NCBI RefSeq assembly: GCF_014898155.1
Contig: NZ_CP062938.1
Coordinates: forward strand, 1,364,001-1,428,000
Direction: 5' to 3'
Origin: Bifidobacterium eulemuris
GTDB taxonomy: Bacteria; Actinomycetota; Actinomycetes; Actinomycetales; Bifidobacteriaceae
DNA: 64,000 nt
The notes under the pieces were generated by a model. The model did not search any database. It was not told where the DNA came from and was given only the letters and a program-made list of their open reading frames with translations. Position numbers and translations under genes: made by a program. Positions 62,691 to 64,000 of the stretch are shown here, piece after piece (the stretch's first letter is position 1; each line of letters opens with the position of its first letter).

Positions 62691-63848
62691 TCAAGCCTCA
62701 CGAAGCCAGACGGGGCATGACGGATCCGAAGGGTCGACGGCACGGTCGTCATGTTCGGCGCGCAACGGCTCCCATGAGAAGTCCGACACCAGTTCGGCGG
62801 CGGAGCATGGTTCGGCGTCGGGGCGAAGGTTCAGCAGATACGCGCAGTAGCCGACGACCTGCTCGGGCGTCACTCCGCGGGCGCGCAACGCTCCCATATC
62901 GAGCGAACGTTCGCGTTTGGCAAGACGCTTGCCGGCTGCGTTGTCGATCAGCGGCAGATGCGCGTAGACCGGATGTTCCGGGGAGGAAGCGGTGTTCCTC
63001 CGTTCGCCTGAGGCACCGGCAAGCGAACCGCCGCCGTCCGCGTGGGATTCCACGGGCATCGCCGTCGGCCCGCCGTTCGCCGCTTCGCCGAAGAACGACG
63101 TTGGCGAGTCCGCATGCGCTTGGGGCGTGAAGCCCGCGCCCAGCAGACTCGCGCGGATCCAACGCTGCAGGGCGGTGGAGCGCAACAGGTCGCGGCCGCG
63201 CACGACGCGGTCGACGCCCATGTCGAGATCGTCGACGACGACGACCAGCTGGTAGGCGAACAGCCCATCGGCACGGCGGACCACGGAATCGCCGACCATG
63301 CGCGGCAGGTTGAACAGTTGCGGGCCGAACACCTCATCAATGAATCCCGAGTAGGCGTCGGCGGCGGTCTCATGCGGCGCGGCCCAGCCACCGGGCATCA
63401 CGATGCGCAGCGAATGGCGGTCGCCCCGAGCCAGACGCGCCTTGACCTCGTCCGGCCGCTCCTCCAACAGCCGCCGGCAGGTGCCGGGATAGATCATGAA
63501 GCCGTCACCCTCATTGGGAGCGGAGGCGGCGCGCAGGTCGGCCCGCGAACAGAAGCAGGGATAGACCAGGCCGGCGTTGGCCAGACATGCCAGCGCCTCC
63601 TCATATCGGGCGTGGCGCTCGGGCGAGGACTGGTAGACGGGATCGCCGTCCCAGTCGAGGCCGAGCCAAATCAGGTCGTCCATCATCAGACGGTCGGCGT
63701 CGGGCAGCACGCGCGGGGTGTCGATATCCTCGATGCGCAACAGCATGCGTTCGCCGCGCGAGCGCGCGTCCAGCCATGCGGCGAGCATCGCATACGCGTT
63801 GCCGATATGCATGCGCCCCGATGGGGTCGGCGCGAATCGTCCGGTCAT
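62691..63848 (-). CDS. gluQ: glutamyl-Q tRNA(Asp) synthetase
   Basis: 385 residues with the class I tRNA synthetase core but no anticodon domain. [18 protein letters not shown] carries the HIGH-like motif; [13 protein letters not shown] matches the KMSKS region. Paired cysteines in [11 protein letters not shown] and YPGTCRRL suggest the zinc site. It attaches glutamate to queuosine in tRNA(Asp). The C-terminal half has a Ser/Gly/Ala-rich insert near residues 270-310. GGAGG precedes ATG 63848. Confidence 0.88.
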   Translation of the reverse strand: MTGRFAPTPSGRMHIGNAYAMLAAWLDARSRGERMLLRIEDIDTPRVLPDADRLMMDDLIWLGLDWDGDPVYQSSPERHARYEEALACLANAGLVYPCFCSRADLRAASAPNEGDGFMIYPGTCRRLLEERPDEVKARLARGDRHSLRIVMPGGWAAPHETAADAYSGFIDEVFGPQLFNLPRMVGDSVVRRADGLFAYQLVVVVDDLDMGVDRVVRGRDLLRSTALQRWIRASLLGAGFTPQAHADSPTSFFGEAANGGPTAMPVESHADGGGSLAGASGERRNTASSPEHPVYAHLPLIDNAAGKRLAKRERSLDMGALRARGVTPEQVVGYCAYLLNLRPDAEPCSAAELVSDFSWEPLRAEHDDRAVDPSDPSCPVWLREA

Positions 63849-63979
63849 ATCCCTCCCATGTGATCGGTTGACGCAGGGTGATTGCATATATCCCACAGCG
63901 CGTATCAACGCGGCATCCGTTTACCGCAATCGTACTAGACGATGGTGTTCAGAACTCTCGTCATGCTGGCCCACGCCCG

Positions 63980-64000
63980 CGTCATGCCGAGCGTAGTCGA
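63980..64000 (+). repeat. dispersed intergenic element, cut by window end
   Basis: CGTCATGCCGAGCGTAGTCG at the edge, the variant closest to the start of the repeat found inside the copper ATPase gene. Confidence 0.65.

Overview
The window is chromosomal DNA of a high-GC actinobacterium, almost certainly a Bifidobacterium. The evidence is a DUF2469 protein beside a GNAT protein, gatCAB without its own glutamine-tRNA synthetase, the rpsF-ssb-rpsR-rplI block, GluQ, RlmH, a class C sortase pilus locus with a poly-G tract, LacI-controlled sugar operons, and many short intergenic repeats. The species cannot be named from the sequence alone. All calls come from reading the sequence; no database search was run.

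Layout. 1-2.6 kb: an oxidoreductase cut by the window edge, DUF2469 and GNAT. 2.8-12.9 kb: a pilus locus on the minus strand, transcribed sortase, major pilin (LPMTG), giant LPLTG tip protein, then a small HTH protein. It carries a G13 tract before the pilin and 14 tandem hairpins between pilin and tip genes. 13.0-13.9 kb: three tandem copies of an apparently structured leader, each with a tiny ORF, followed by a 52-residue two-helix membrane protein. A single-copy version of the module lies at 56.2-56.6 kb. 14.1-19.7 kb: gatCAB and an ABC-2 exporter. 19.7-24.9 kb: a DUF4143 AAA ATPase, then a surface-protein gene with a G11 tract inside its signal peptide, placed between direct repeats of the 3' end of a SpoU methyltransferase gene. 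25-30.4 kb: PRTase-like protein, RmuC and a copper ATPase with in-frame 18-residue repeats and a C-terminal YHS domain. 30.6-35.5 kb: ribonucleoside use (LacI, nucleoside hydrolase, MFS, ribokinase). 35.7-43.0 kb: DUF3152 protein, aquaporin, an eight-unit repeat array, tRNA-Lys, ribosomal block, prs and an amino-acid binding lipoprotein. 43-49.3 kb: MATE exporter, ppk, NUDIX/phosphatase. 49.4-60.2 kb: an alpha-glucoside ABC system with two GH31 enzymes and two LacI regulators. 60.3-64 kb: upp, rlmH, a GDPD and gluQ.

Main biological themes. Surface variation is marked by two long G tracts, one in a leader ORF before the major pilin and one in the coding sequence of an MBG/YDG-type surface protein; the latter reads out of frame by one base in this sequence. 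Repeats are unusually prominent: hairpin arrays, a 23-bp array, a 51-54-bp array, and a dispersed element that has entered and expanded within the copper ATPase gene. The leader plus small membrane protein module found at two loci matches no family I recognise and is the best candidate for an undescribed system.
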